64,000 nucleotides of DNA from Natronobacterium texcoconense. Its GTDB lineage: Archaea > Halobacteriota > Halobacteria > Halobacteriales > Natrialbaceae. Below the pieces are notes generated by a model. It worked only from the letters and a program-made list of their open reading frames with translations, was not told where the DNA came from and made no database searches. Position numbers and translations under genes: made by a program. Of this stretch, positions 43,217-53,409 are shown piece by piece; position 1 is the first letter of the stretch, and each line of letters begins with the position of its first letter. Location: contig NZ_FNLC01000003.1 of the NCBI RefSeq assembly GCF_900104065.1, forward strand, positions 124,001-188,000, read 5' to 3'.

Positions 43217-44224
43217 GTGGCACAGCCGTTGCGCTTTCGCTACTCGCCCGAGAGTTGGAGCGAGCAGCGAGTCAGACGAGAGATTTTACAGCCGCTCCGG
43301 TCGAACATCGGAGCCCGTGCAGTTTCGCCGGAGTACGAAATCGGTGCCGACTGGACGACCCATCGTTTCGAGATGAAAAACGGCGACGTCGCCCTGTTCG
43401 CCCACAGCGGCGACGACGCCTACTGGATGGGGAACACCGAAACACCCTCCTCGCTGTGGCGAACCGACAAGTTCGGCTGGGACGAAGTCCCCTATCACGT
43501 CTCGCGGTGGGCCCAGCGGGAACTGCTCGCGACCCTCTACGAGAACGACCCGTGGCTCGCCGACTACCCGTACATCTCGTGGTTCTTCCTCCCCGTATTC
43601 ATGTCCAAGGACGGCCGCGAGTCGACGCGTGCGTTCTTCCGGGAACACGCCGCCGGCTTCCCCGACGCCGGTCGACGCGAGACGACCCGCTTCTTCGAGG
43701 AGTTTCTCCAGACCGGCGTCTTAGACGAGTACCGACACGTCATGTCCGGCAAACTCGGGACCAGCGACCACGTCGATCGGGTCCGGATGAGCGCCGCCAT
43801 GGGCGAGTTTATCGCGGCGAAGATCCTGACCGACGCCGACTACGAGATCGTTCCCGAAATCGAGGTGACGACCGGCCACTCGCTGGACTTCCGGGCCAAA
43901 GACGGGGAGACGAACAGGTTAGTCGAGGTGACCCGACCTCAGCCGCCGCAAAACCGCAGCGCGGCAGGCCCCGTCGCCGCTGTCCGGGACACCGCCGAGA
44001 CGAAGACGAACGGACAACTCGCCAAACACGGCGGCGGTGCGACGCTGTTCGTCGACTGCTCGAGTTTCCGTGACGATAACTGGGCGGCGGTCAGGGGCGA
44101 ACAGCCCGACGTCCGTCACCGGCCGGCCGTCGTCTACCGTGCCCGACCGAACGGCCACGTCGAAGGCTACCGGAAGGGATCGGTGCCGATCGAACTCGAT
44201 GACGCGATCGACTTTTTCGACTGA
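43217..44224 (+). CDS. DUF5784-family protein with nuclease-like core
   Basis: This 335-residue protein starts at a GTG and reads VAQPLRFRYSPESWSEQRVR, the usual DUF5784 opening. The second half carries MGEFIAAKILTDADYEIVPE, HSLDFRAKDGETNRLVEVTRP and a glycine-rich loop, an order resembling PD-(D/E)XK nucleases, with D in SLDF and E in VEVT where Lys is replaced by Thr. Nuclease activity is only a hypothesis. The GTG start is preferred because the 27 upstream residues are unlike any family member. A palindromic element follows at 44283. Confidence 0.8.
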   Translation: MAQPLRFRYSPESWSEQRVRREILQPLRSNIGARAVSPEYEIGADWTTHRFEMKNGDVALFAHSGDDAYWMGNTETPSSLWRTDKFGWDEVPYHVSRWAQRELLATLYENDPWLADYPYISWFFLPVFMSKDGRESTRAFFREHAAGFPDAGRRETTRFFEEFLQTGVLDEYRHVMSGKLGTSDHVDRVRMSAAMGEFIAAKILTDADYEIVPEIEVTTGHSLDFRAKDGETNRLVEVTRPQPPQNRSAAGPVAAVRDTAETKTNGQLAKHGGGATLFVDCSSFRDDNWAAVRGEQPDVRHRPAVVYRARPNGHVEGYRKGSVPIELDDAIDFFD

Positions 44225-44282
44225 GACCGTCGCCACCCCTCGATGAAGCGCATTCGCCGAAGGGGAGCGGTGAGTTCTCACG

Positions 44283-44368
44283 CTATAGTAACAACTGAAA
44301 CTGTTTGCACACCGATCGCACCGCTGTCGTGCGATCGGGTGCGCACTGACTTTCAGTGGCTACTATAG
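44283..44368 (-). repeat. 86-bp palindromic element, copy B (inverted relative to copy A)
   Basis: This is the second copy of the element at 30089-30174, on the opposite strand and also 86 bp long, between the DUF5784 gene and cheC. It starts CTATAGTA and ends TACTATAG. Of its eight differences from copy A, C16/G71 to A/T and T32/A56 to C/G are paired changes that keep both stems intact (numbering in copy A). Confidence 0.85.
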
Positions 44369-44477
44369 TTCTGTCCGGTAGTACGAATCGCCGCGTTGGC
44401 GGGAGTGGCATCCGCCCGAAAGATAGATGAGCCAATTACTCTAGATACGGAACGTGTCTCGAGCAACCGGCGTGTCC

Positions 44478-44483
44478 GGAGGA
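44478..44483 (+). promoter_or_regulatory. Shine-Dalgarno site of cheC
   Basis: GGAGGA lies 7 nt upstream of the ATG at 44491. It indicates a leadered transcript, unlike most first genes in this window. Confidence 0.55.
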
Positions 44484-44490
44484 TAGGACA

Positions 44491-45687
44491 ATGGAAATCG
44501 ACATCCACTCCCTGAAGACGTACAACGAACTCGCGAAAGAGGGCGCGGAATCAGCCGCGAGCGCACTCTCGGAACTGACGGACATCGAAACCCGCGTCGA
44601 AGTGACTGACGTGTCGTTGCTGTCGGCGGCCGACCTCCAGTACGAGTTCGACGGACGGGAGTTCGCTGGCGTCAAAGTCGGCTCGGGCGAGCCGCTCTCC
44701 GGGGAGACCGTACTGGTCTTCGATGGCGAAGGTCGAGAGACGATCACGAACAATCTCGTCCCCAGCGCCGACCGAGAGATGACCGAAAGCGCGATCCTCG
44801 AGGTCGGCAACATCATGGTCAACGGCTTCGTCAGCGGGTGGGCCAACCACCTCGACGCGAGTGTCGACATCTCGCCGCCCGACTACGTCGAGGGGACGGG
44901 GATCGGCGTCCTCCCCGAGACTCGGCCCGAATCGAACGAGTACGCCTTCGTCTTCCGGAATCGCGTCGAAGCCGTCGACGACAGCGTCGGCTTCTACATG
45001 CTCCTGTTTCCCGAAATCGCTTCGCTCGAGCGGATCCTCGAGAACCGGACGAACGGCGGCATCCCACGCGAGAAACTCGAGGTGTTCACCGAGATGACCG
45101 AGCGAGGTGCGACGAAAGCCGCCAACAACGTCACGGCCATGACGGACCTCTCGACGGGCGTCGAGGTAAACCGGCTGAGTTTCGTCCCGATCGCGGATAT
45201 TCCCGCCCACGTCAGCGACGACCGGCGGGTCGGTACCGCCGTCGAGTACACCGGGACGCCCAGCGGCTATCTCGGAATTCTGTTCGATCCGGCGGCCGCC
45301 CGGACCGCCGTCGACGCGTTGCTGTCGGTCGAAAGCGAAGGCGAGTGGACCGACAAGGAACGAAGCGCACTCGAGGAACTCTGTAACGTGATCGCCAGCG
45401 GCTTCATCGACGGCTGGGCGAACGTCCTCGAGACGTCGATCAGACACTCGCCGCCGGAGTTCATCGCGGACATGGGCTCGTCGATCATGAGTCCGATCAT
45501 CGCCGATATCGCACGGACCGAGGAGTACGCGTTCATGCTCGACTCGACGATTCGAACCGGCGAGAGCGAGACGCTGCAGTGTCAACTGTTCGCGCTCCCC
45601 CAGAGCGGTGAACTCGAGACGGCACTCGAGGAACTGCTCGTCAAGCGTGCCGGCGAGACTGACGCGGATCCGGACGCCGTTTTCTAG
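44491..45687 (+). CDS. cheC: CheC-like chemotaxis phosphatase, tandem domains
   Basis: This 398-residue protein holds two CheC/FliY-type domains in tandem (about 1-200 and 205-398), each with the phosphatase signature helix: SAILEVGNIMVNGFVSGWAN (residues about 98-117) and SALEELCNVIASGFIDGWAN (about 295-314). CheC removes the phosphate from CheY-P and binds CheD. Tandem CheC proteins are frequent in haloarchaea. It is convergent with cheD, an unusual arrangement because these partners are usually together in a che operon. The SD site upstream suggests strong translation. Confidence 0.92.
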   Translation: MEIDIHSLKTYNELAKEGAESAASALSELTDIETRVEVTDVSLLSAADLQYEFDGREFAGVKVGSGEPLSGETVLVFDGEGRETITNNLVPSADREMTESAILEVGNIMVNGFVSGWANHLDASVDISPPDYVEGTGIGVLPETRPESNEYAFVFRNRVEAVDDSVGFYMLLFPEIASLERILENRTNGGIPREKLEVFTEMTERGATKAANNVTAMTDLSTGVEVNRLSFVPIADIPAHVSDDRRVGTAVEYTGTPSGYLGILFDPAAARTAVDALLSVESEGEWTDKERSALEELCNVIASGFIDGWANVLETSIRHSPPEFIADMGSSIMSPIIADIARTEEYAFMLDSTIRTGESETLQCQLFALPQSGELETALEELLVKRAGETDADPDAVF

Positions 45688-45705
45688 AAAGTCGGGTCGA
45701 AAACG

Positions 45706-46197
45706 TCAGAGTCGACGGGTTCCCCCGTCTGCGGTCCTGACTACCAGCTCTCCCGTCGCCGGTTCGAACGTGACCTGTCGCCCCTCGTTGCCGCCGAGGT
45801 CGGAACCGCGAACGGGAATGTTTCGCGACTCGAGGCCGTCGCGTGCCGCCTCGATGTTTTGTTCGCCGATCGGGACGTCGAAGCCGTCGAACTCGAACAT
45901 GCTGGCACCGCCGGCGAGTTTGGCCCACGCTCGCGTCGGCCGACCGCCGTGTGCTTCGAAGGCAGCGAGCATCGCGTCGAGTCCGGTATCGGCGAACTTC
46001 GCGTCGGTATCGGAGTCGCCGTTCGGCGTTACCCGCGCCTTGGGTAGCATGAAGTGCAACATTCCGCTTACCGACCCCGCGTCGTCGACGAGGACGATGA
46101 CCACACACGATCCTACCCCATTCGTCACTAACGGACGGTCGTCCGTCGAGAAGTCGTACTCCGAGATACCGACCTGGATGGGCGTAGTTCCGGCCAT
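45706..46197 (-). CDS. cheD: CheD receptor glutamine deamidase
   Basis: This 163-residue protein is CheD, which deamidates glutamines on chemoreceptors and exchanges with CheC. Motifs are VGSCVVIVLVDD (catalytic Cys) and GMLHFMLP (catalytic His), with the G-G-A loop KLAGGASMFEF and the glycine-rich end GELVVRTADGG. The ATG at 46197 (MAGTTPIQVG) is chosen, because the upstream extension is Arg-rich. It is convergent with cheC, 18 bp apart. Confidence 0.92.
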   Translation of the reverse strand: MAGTTPIQVGISEYDFSTDDRPLVTNGVGSCVVIVLVDDAGSVSGMLHFMLPKARVTPNGDSDTDAKFADTGLDAMLAAFEAHGGRPTRAWAKLAGGASMFEFDGFDVPIGEQNIEAARDGLESRNIPVRGSDLGGNEGRQVTFEPATGELVVRTADGGTRRL

Positions 46198-46509
46198 TCG
46201 TGTCCTGTTTGTCCGCGGCTGAATCCGGCAGCGCAACCGCAGGTCGTCGCTTCTCGATAGTAGTGTTTCTGGCCGCAACGATTGTCAATTATAGTGAACT
46301 ATCGATGTCAGGGACAGGACGAGCGGTCGTACCAGCCTCGAAGAGCGGCTTGTCGTCCCAGGTCGGCGTTCGTTCGTGGTTCGCCGACCGAGTTGGCCGA
46401 GTGTCAGAATACCGTTATTATAGAATCAGTACACGCAGCCGTAACGAACTCGAGATTCAACAGACTCGTCGGTGAAGAAAGTGGCCGAAAAGCGCCTCAC
46501 GGGTCGTCG
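46198..46509. other. Spacer between cheD and the DUF5789 gene
   Basis: This 312-bp region carries no supported gene. It holds an imperfect hairpin between about 46312 and 46360 (GGGACAGGACGAGC and GCTTGTCGTCCC) beside AT-rich TCAATTATAGTGAACTATC, and the TATA-like GTTATTATAG near 46411. These could be promoter or repeat sequence; a genome-wide search would be required to tell. Confidence 0.35.
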
Positions 46510-46797
46510 CTAGAACGACACTGCGTCGGGTTTGTACGGGCTGCCGACCGGCGTCGGGTCGCGGTCGCTGTATCCGACGCGGCCGACTGCCTTGTCGCTC
46601 ACTGCGGCGTAGATTGCGAACCGAGCGTCTTCGGGGGTTTCGAACGTCTCGGATTCGAGGCGAGCGAGTACGTCACCGACCTGTTCGGAGCCGTTCGGGA
46701 GTTCGAGAACGCGGTCGCCGTGCGTCTCGATCAGTTCGTCGGTGGTCGCGGGGTACTCGTAGTCGTCGATGACCTCGCCGGTGCCGTTGAGGAGCAT
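46510..46797 (-). CDS. DUF5789-family small protein
   Basis: This 95-residue protein has the conserved order EYPATTDELIETHGDRVLEL, SEQVGDVLARL, SETFETPEDARFAIYAAVSD and KAVGRVGYSDRDPTPVG, which match the haloarchaeal DUF5789 family. No enzyme motif is present and the function is unknown. The start at 46797 gives a natural N-terminus (MLLNGTGEVIDDYEYP), and upstream sequence is AT-rich. Confidence 0.85.
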   Translation of the reverse strand: MLLNGTGEVIDDYEYPATTDELIETHGDRVLELPNGSEQVGDVLARLESETFETPEDARFAIYAAVSDKAVGRVGYSDRDPTPVGSPYKPDAVSF

Positions 46798-46952
46798 TAC
46801 ATCAGATCTTGCGTGAACAATGATTATAAACATTGTCCATAAACGATCTCTAGGCTGACCCCACACCTAATACTACTAGAGGGACCTTCAAGACTCCGAT
46901 CCGAAGGCCACTACTGAAAACGCCTTTAGGTACAGGACGGCTCGAGTAAACC

Positions 46953-47792
46953 ATGCCATACGCCGATCTGCACGTCCACACGACCCGCTCGGACGGCAGC
47001 CTGCAGCGTTCGGAAGTGCCGGCCGCGGCGCGTCGCTGCGGCGTGGACGTCGTCGCACTCACCGACCACGACCGGTTGCAACCGATCGAGGAACCGATCG
47101 TCGAAGACGACGGGGTGACGATCGTCAACGGGATCGAACTCCGCGTCGAACTCGACGGCGACGACGAGCCCCTCCCACCGGGTGAGCGGCCGGAACCGGG
47201 AGAGCGCGTCGATCTGCTGGCCTACGGCGTCGAACCCACGCCCGAACTCGAGGCCCTGGTCGAGCGGATCCAGCAGGACCGAATCGAGCGCGGGCAGGCC
47301 ATCGTCGACCGCGTCGAGGATCGACTCGGAATCGACCTCGGCGTCACCGTCGACGACGGCTTCGGCCGCCCGCACGTCGCTCGAGCGATCGACGACCACT
47401 CCGAAACGGCCTACGACTACGAAGGCGCGTTCGACGAACTCATCGGGAGCGATGGGGCCTGTTTCGTCCCCCGAAACGTCCCCTCGTTCGACCGCGGTCG
47501 GGAGGTTCTCGCAGATGCGTCGCGGCTGGTCGCGCTCGCACACCCCCTGCGATACCCCGATCCCGAGGTCGCACTCGAGCGTGCCGGCGATCTGGACGCC
47601 GTCGAACTGTGGTACCCGTACGGCGGCGACGTCGACCTGGAGCCAGTCGAGCGAACGATCGAGCGGTACGACCTGCTCCCGACCGGTGGTACCGACGCCC
47701 ACGGCGAGGAACTCGGCGTCGAGGGCCTCTCAGAGGAAGCATACAGCCGGCTAGGGTTGTCGACACCACGGGATAGCGGAACGATCGACTGA
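46953..47792 (+). CDS. PHP-domain phosphoesterase
   Basis: This 279-residue protein begins MPYADLHVHTTRSDGSL, with the first metal-binding HxH of the PHP domain. VVALTDHDRLQ and NGIELRVELDGDDE add further ligands, and ALAHPLRYPD and GTDAHGEEL complete the trinuclear metal site. Such proteins act as phosphoesterases on nucleotides or other phosphate esters. It lies at the start of a short run of same-strand genes ending with the DUF6757 protein. Substrate unknown. Confidence 0.88.
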   Translation: MPYADLHVHTTRSDGSLQRSEVPAAARRCGVDVVALTDHDRLQPIEEPIVEDDGVTIVNGIELRVELDGDDEPLPPGERPEPGERVDLLAYGVEPTPELEALVERIQQDRIERGQAIVDRVEDRLGIDLGVTVDDGFGRPHVARAIDDHSETAYDYEGAFDELIGSDGACFVPRNVPSFDRGREVLADASRLVALAHPLRYPDPEVALERAGDLDAVELWYPYGGDVDLEPVERTIERYDLLPTGGTDAHGEELGVEGLSEEAYSRLGLSTPRDSGTID

Positions 47793-47832
47793 GAGCGGAG
47801 GGTTCAATGCCCCCCAGGTCCTACCCGCGTCT

Positions 47833-47997
47833 ATGAACTGCCACTACTGCGACCGTGAAGCCGCCTTCGCAGCGGAATCCGACGGTCTGAAAGTCGGATT
47901 GTGCGAAGAACACTTCAGGGAACGGTTGCAGGAACTCGCAGAGGCAGACGGTCTCGAGAAACTCAAAGAGGAAGTCGACGTCGATCGAGCCGAGTAA
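47833..47997 (+). CDS. DUF6757-family small zinc-binding protein
   Basis: This 54-residue protein begins MNCHYCDREAAFAAESDGLK. Its CHYC pair and the later CEEH make a plausible zinc site. The remainder is a short charged helix. The layout fits the haloarchaeal DUF6757 family. It follows the PHP gene by 40 bp on the same strand and is convergent to the ferredoxin. Function unknown. Confidence 0.8.
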   Translation: MNCHYCDREAAFAAESDGLKVGLCEEHFRERLQELAEADGLEKLKEEVDVDRAE

Positions 47998-48020
47998 GAA
48001 CGGTTTCTACGCTGGCCAGT

Positions 48021-49278
<1,258 letters not shown>

Positions 49279-49339
49279 AGTAGAGGTGGAATCCCTGGGT
49301 CCTAAAAGTCGGAGCTTTCTACTGAATCTCGTAGCTGTA

Positions 49340-49495
49340 TTACTCGCCGAGCATCCGAAACTCGGTGCCGCCACAGGGACAGCCGTCGGTGCTTCCGATC
49401 GGCAGAAGCGTCTCCTCACTGGTGATTCGGACCGCCATAGCGCGCCCACAGTCGACACACTGGGCTGCGCCTCGCGTCCGTTGTTGCACGGTCAT
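49340..49495 (-). CDS. Small zinc-ribbon protein
   Basis: This 51-residue protein has CVDCGRAM and CPCGG, a CxxC pair and a second short Cys pair, expected to bind one zinc. The start MTVQQRTRGAAQ at 49495 is chosen; a longer frame is Arg- and Cys-rich. No other domain is seen. It lies between the TrmB regulator and an MFS transporter on the same strand. Function unknown. Confidence 0.65.
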   Translation of the reverse strand: MTVQQRTRGAAQCVDCGRAMAVRITSEETLLPIGSTDGCPCGGTEFRMLGE

Positions 49496-49603
49496 TGGCC
49501 GACGTATGACGGGATAGCTTATAACGCAATTGCGAGTACGGTGGCGACAGCAGTCCGTGTGCTTCGATCGTAACAACACCCTGTACGATCGGTCTCGAGT
49601 CGG

Positions 49604-50779
49604 TCAGTACCCAAGCGAAAGCGCCCAGTTGACGGCCAGGGCACCGAAGACGACCACGAGCAACGCGCCCAGCACCGCAAAGGAAACGCCCCAGCCGAAG
49701 AGGTCAGCAAGGATGCCGGTACAGACCGATCCCAGGGCCCCGACGAAGCCGTAGGCGGTCCGGACGAGCCCGAACCCGGCACCGCGTTCCTCGTCGCTCA
49801 ACACGTCCATGAATCGGGGCAACAGTGCGGCTCCCCAGCCGAGTCCGGTGCCGACAAGCACCACTGCAACCGCGAGCGCGAGCGGGCCGGAGACGCCGAC
49901 AAGCAGGGCGAAACCGGTCGACGCGAGGACCATACAGCCCGCCGTCGCCAGGTCGCGACCGTACCGATCCGAGACCGCGCCGACGCCGACCTGCGTGATC
50001 GCCTGGACGACGAAGTAGCCGGCGAAGACGACGCCGGCGAGTTCTGGCGACTGTTCACGGTGTTCGATGAGAAAGGTTGGCAGGAACGACGACGTCGCCT
50101 GCCAGACGAACGCCGCGAGAATCGCAAGGACGACCGGGAACGCGATCTTCGGCCGCGAGAGCAACTCGACGAGCGGCGCCAGCTCGAGTCGGTCGGCGAC
50201 CGGTTCGTCGGGCCGTTGTGGTTCCGTGGGGCGAACCCGCCAGGCGAACAGGAAAAAGACCGGAATCGCAATCGCGGCCCCGATAGCGATGGCCGGTCGC
50301 CAGCCGTATCGAACGGCGATCCAGGCGACGATTGGCGGCGCGATCAGTCCCGCGAGCGGGCCGCCGCTGTTGTGGACGCCGATCGCAGTCCCGATTTCGT
50401 CGTAGGTCCGCGCAAGCAGTGTGGTCGCGACGCTGTAGTGGAGTCCGGCGACGGCACCCAGGAGGATGGTCCCGAGCAGAAAGACGGTGAAGAGAGGTGC
50501 AACGGCCAGGAAGACGCTCGTCGCGGCGGTTCCGCCAACGGCCACGAGAATCACGATTCGTTCCCCGTGACGATCCGCGAGCAGGCCACTGGGGAACTGT
50601 GAGAGGAAGTAGGCCATCCACATTCCCGTCAACGCGATTCCGATCACCGAGTTCGAGACGCCGAACTCGTCGGTGACCATCGGCACGACGGGACTGATCG
50701 CCAGTCGACCGACCATCGTCGCGAAGAACGCGAGCGTACACAGCGCGAGTACGGTCTCGCTGTATCGCCAGCGCATCAT
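49604..50779 (-). CDS. MFS-family transporter
   Basis: This 391-residue protein has twelve hydrophobic segments in the pattern of a major facilitator superfamily permease. The first cytoplasmic loop carries GLLADRHGERIVI, the MFS motif A, and DRYGRDLATA is its counterpart in the second half. No marker for a specific substrate was found. It is transcribed away from the asparaginase gene, with a 190-bp spacer in between. Direction of transport unknown. Confidence 0.85.
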   Translation of the reverse strand: MMRWRYSETVLALCTLAFFATMVGRLAISPVVPMVTDEFGVSNSVIGIALTGMWMAYFLSQFPSGLLADRHGERIVILVAVGGTAATSVFLAVAPLFTVFLLGTILLGAVAGLHYSVATTLLARTYDEIGTAIGVHNSGGPLAGLIAPPIVAWIAVRYGWRPAIAIGAAIAIPVFFLFAWRVRPTEPQRPDEPVADRLELAPLVELLSRPKIAFPVVLAILAAFVWQATSSFLPTFLIEHREQSPELAGVVFAGYFVVQAITQVGVGAVSDRYGRDLATAGCMVLASTGFALLVGVSGPLALAVAVVLVGTGLGWGAALLPRFMDVLSDEERGAGFGLVRTAYGFVGALGSVCTGILADLFGWGVSFAVLGALLVVVFGALAVNWALSLGY

Positions 50780-50969
50780 CGCTGCTTCTCACCACGTCCG
50801 CGACCGTCGACGCCGTCGTCCTGAAGTCGTACTACAGTCATGGTCTCTCGTTCCGTCGAATACGACAGTTCACTTGGCCGTCGACAGTCCCCGCCAATGA
50901 GGGTATTGATCTCGGCAGCAGCGGCCGCGAGTCACGAGGTCTTTGGTGACACGACACGAGTCGAATCGT

Positions 50970-51995
50970 ATGCCGACCGTCCGCATCCTGAGCACCGGTG
51001 GAACGATCGCGAGTACGGGAGACGACTCGAGCGACGGCGAATCGGGAAAAACCCCCTCGGTCGCGGGAGACGAACTCGTCGAGGCCGTTCCCGAACTCGC
51101 CGACTACGCGGACGTCGAGGCCGAAGAGATCTGTCAGCTCTCCGGGTTCCAGATGGACGAGCCGAACGCGACGGCGGTCGTCGATGCAATCGAGGACGCC
51201 GAGGACATCGACGGAATCGTCGTCACCCACGGGACCGACACGATGGCCGAGGCAGCCTACTACCGCGACGTCGTCGGCGAACGCGACCTGCCGGTCGTCT
51301 ACACCGGCGCGCAGCGACCGTTCGACCAGCTCGGCACCGATGGCCCAGCCAATCTCGTCACTGCAGTCCGAGCCGTTACACACGAGCAGTTCCGTGATGC
51401 CGGCGGCACCTACCTCGCGTTCAACGATCACGTCCATGCCGCCCGCTGGGTCGTCAAGAGTCACACGAGCAAACTCGAGACGTTCGAGTCCCCGACCGCA
51501 GGCCCGATCGCCGAACTGACCCCGAACGGCCTTCGATTCCTTCGAGAACCGGGCAGCTACACGGAACCGATCCCCGGCGCTCGTCTCGACCCCGACGTCC
51601 GCGTCGAAATCGTCACGAACGCCCTGGGCGTCGACGGTCGGCAGGTCGACCGCGCACTCGAGGACGATGTCGACGGCTTCGTTCTCGCTGGAACCGGGCT
51701 GGGGAACGCGACTTCCGATCTCGGCGCAGCGCTCGAACGAGCGGTCGAGGACGGGGTTCCGGTGGTCCAGACCTCGCGGTGTCACGACGGGGCGACCGCT
51801 GGACTCTACGGCGGCCCCGGCGGTGGAGCGACGCTACTCGAGGCTGGTGCGGTCTCCGGCGGCGACCTCCCGCCCTGGAAAGCACGGCTGCGAACCGCGC
51901 TCGCACTCTCCCTCACAGACGAGGGAGAGTCGGGAACGGCCCTCGAGCGAGTCGAGGCCGCGTTCGAAGACGTCGCCCCCTTCGGACGGTCGTAG
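50970..51995 (+). CDS. ansA: L-asparaginase
   Basis: This 341-residue enzyme has both active-site threonine motifs: ILSTGGTIASTGDD near residue 10 and VVTHGTDTMAEAAYY near residue 88. Other family blocks are VYTGAQRPFDQLGTDGPANL and the C-terminal domain with GFVLAGTGLGNATSDL. It hydrolyses asparagine to aspartate and ammonia. There is no signal peptide, so it should be cytosolic (type I). A related small protein follows after 53 bp. Confidence 0.9.
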   Translation: MPTVRILSTGGTIASTGDDSSDGESGKTPSVAGDELVEAVPELADYADVEAEEICQLSGFQMDEPNATAVVDAIEDAEDIDGIVVTHGTDTMAEAAYYRDVVGERDLPVVYTGAQRPFDQLGTDGPANLVTAVRAVTHEQFRDAGGTYLAFNDHVHAARWVVKSHTSKLETFESPTAGPIAELTPNGLRFLREPGSYTEPIPGARLDPDVRVEIVTNALGVDGRQVDRALEDDVDGFVLAGTGLGNATSDLGAALERAVEDGVPVVQTSRCHDGATAGLYGGPGGGATLLEAGAVSGGDLPPWKARLRTALALSLTDEGESGTALERVEAAFEDVAPFGRS

Positions 51996-52048
51996 GGGGC
52001 CTTCGGAGGACCGGAAGCTACAGGGCGGCTCTCTCCGTTCGCGATTGT

Positions 52049-52330
52049 GTGACACGAACCGTCGACGACCTCCGGAACGAGATTCGCGTCGCCGTCGGTC
52101 GATACGAGCGTATCGAATCGACCGGTTTCACGAAAGAATCCCTCGCTGCGATCTGTGACGCCCTGGACCACGACGTCGAAACGAATCCCTTCCCACCGAA
52201 AGCAGAGATGCGCGCAGGCATCCGCTCGAAGGTCGACGATCTGGACGACGATCCGGACAGCGCCGACCGCCCGTTTCGGAAAGCCGAACTCGAGACGCTC
52301 GAGGCGACGCTTCGCGACGAGTCGCAGTAA
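52049..52330 (+). CDS. Small hypothetical protein
   Basis: This 93-residue protein starts at GTG 52049 (VTRTVDDLRNEIRVAVGRYE). It contains FTKESLAAICDALDHDVETN and a charged tail. The first half is helical, and the C-terminal half is acidic. Composition suits a haloarchaeal protein. No motif was recognised. It sits between the asparaginase and hemB on the same strand, with 89 bp before hemB. Confidence 0.6.
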   Translation: MTRTVDDLRNEIRVAVGRYERIESTGFTKESLAAICDALDHDVETNPFPPKAEMRAGIRSKVDDLDDDPDSADRPFRKAELETLEATLRDESQ

Positions 52331-52419
52331 CGGTCGTCGAGATGCCGTGGGAGGACTGCCGCTCGGCCCCCGCTCCCGCGAACGCACCGTTTTTGGCCCT
52401 GTCCTCAGTAGAGCCCAGT

Positions 52420-53409
52420 ATGGATCTCACACATCGTCCGCGACGGCTCCGACAGGACGGCGTTCGCGGGCTCGTCAGCGAGACGAGCCTCGAGCCGACG
52501 GATCTCATCGCCCCGGTGTTCGTCGACGCGACGGCCGACGAGCGAGTCGCGATCGAGTCGATGCCCGGCCACGAGCGCGTGCCACTCGAGGAAGCTGTTT
52601 CCCGCGTCGAGGAAGTCCTCGAGACCGGAGTCGAGGCCGTGATGCTGTTCGGGATTCCGGAATCGAAAGACGCCGACGGAAGCCGTGCCTGGGCCGAGGA
52701 CGGCGTGATCCAGGAGGCGACCCGTCGTATCACCGCCGAGACCGACGCCTACGTCGTCACCGACGTCTGTCTCTGCGAGTACACCGAACACGGTCACTGT
52801 GGGACGCTCGAGGACGGACTTGACTCCCACGACGCAGAGCCAACGACGACCGTCGACAACGACGCCACCCTCGAGAGCCTCGAGCGGATCGCCATCTCTC
52901 ACGCCGAGGCGGGCGCGGACATGGTCGCGCCGAGCGGGATGATGGACGGGATGGTCGGAGCGATCCGATCGGCACTCGACCGCGAGGGGTACGAGCACGT
53001 CCCGATCATGAGCTACGCCGCCAAGTACGAGAGCGCGTTCTACGGCCCGTTCCGGGACGCCGCCGACGGCGCGCCCGCCTTCGGAAATCGGCGTCACTAC
53101 CAGATGGATCCCGCGAACGCACGCGAGGCGATGCGCGAGGTCCGACTCGACGCCGAACAGGGCGCGGACGTGCTGATGGTCAAACCCGCGCTGCCGTATC
53201 TGGATATCGTGCGCGACCTCCGCCGAGAGTTCGACCACCCCGTCGCCGCCTACAACGTCTCCGGCGAGTACGCCATGCTCCACGCCGCCGCCGAGAAGGG
53301 CTGGCTCGACCTCGAGGCAGTCGCACTCGAGTCCCTTTTGTCGATCAAACGTGCGGGCGCGGACCTGATCCTCACGTACTTCGCCGAGGACGTGGCGACG
53401 CGGCTGTAG
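52420..53409 (+). CDS. hemB: Porphobilinogen synthase (delta-aminolevulinate dehydratase)
   Basis: This 329-residue enzyme condenses two 5-aminolevulinate molecules to porphobilinogen. DVCLCEYTEHGHCG is the metal-binding cysteine region, SYAAKYESAFYGPF and LMVKPALPYLD contain the two active-site lysines, and the strongly conserved DMVAPSGMMDG motif is present. The start at 52420 (MDLTHRPRRLRQDG) is preferred, because the upstream codons look non-coding. It is the first member of the split hem cluster. A T-rich terminator follows at 53418. Confidence 0.95.
   Translation: MDLTHRPRRLRQDGVRGLVSETSLEPTDLIAPVFVDATADERVAIESMPGHERVPLEEAVSRVEEVLETGVEAVMLFGIPESKDADGSRAWAEDGVIQEATRRITAETDAYVVTDVCLCEYTEHGHCGTLEDGLDSHDAEPTTTVDNDATLESLERIAISHAEAGADMVAPSGMMDGMVGAIRSALDREGYEHVPIMSYAAKYESAFYGPFRDAADGAPAFGNRRHYQMDPANAREAMREVRLDAEQGADVLMVKPALPYLDIVRDLRREFDHPVAAYNVSGEYAMLHAAAEKGWLDLEAVALESLLSIKRAGADLILTYFAEDVATRL

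Noticed and set aside
46290-46420. A third palindromic element similar to the 86-bp pair
   Set aside because: Only TATAGT-like ends resemble it. The internal stems do not match the two real copies.
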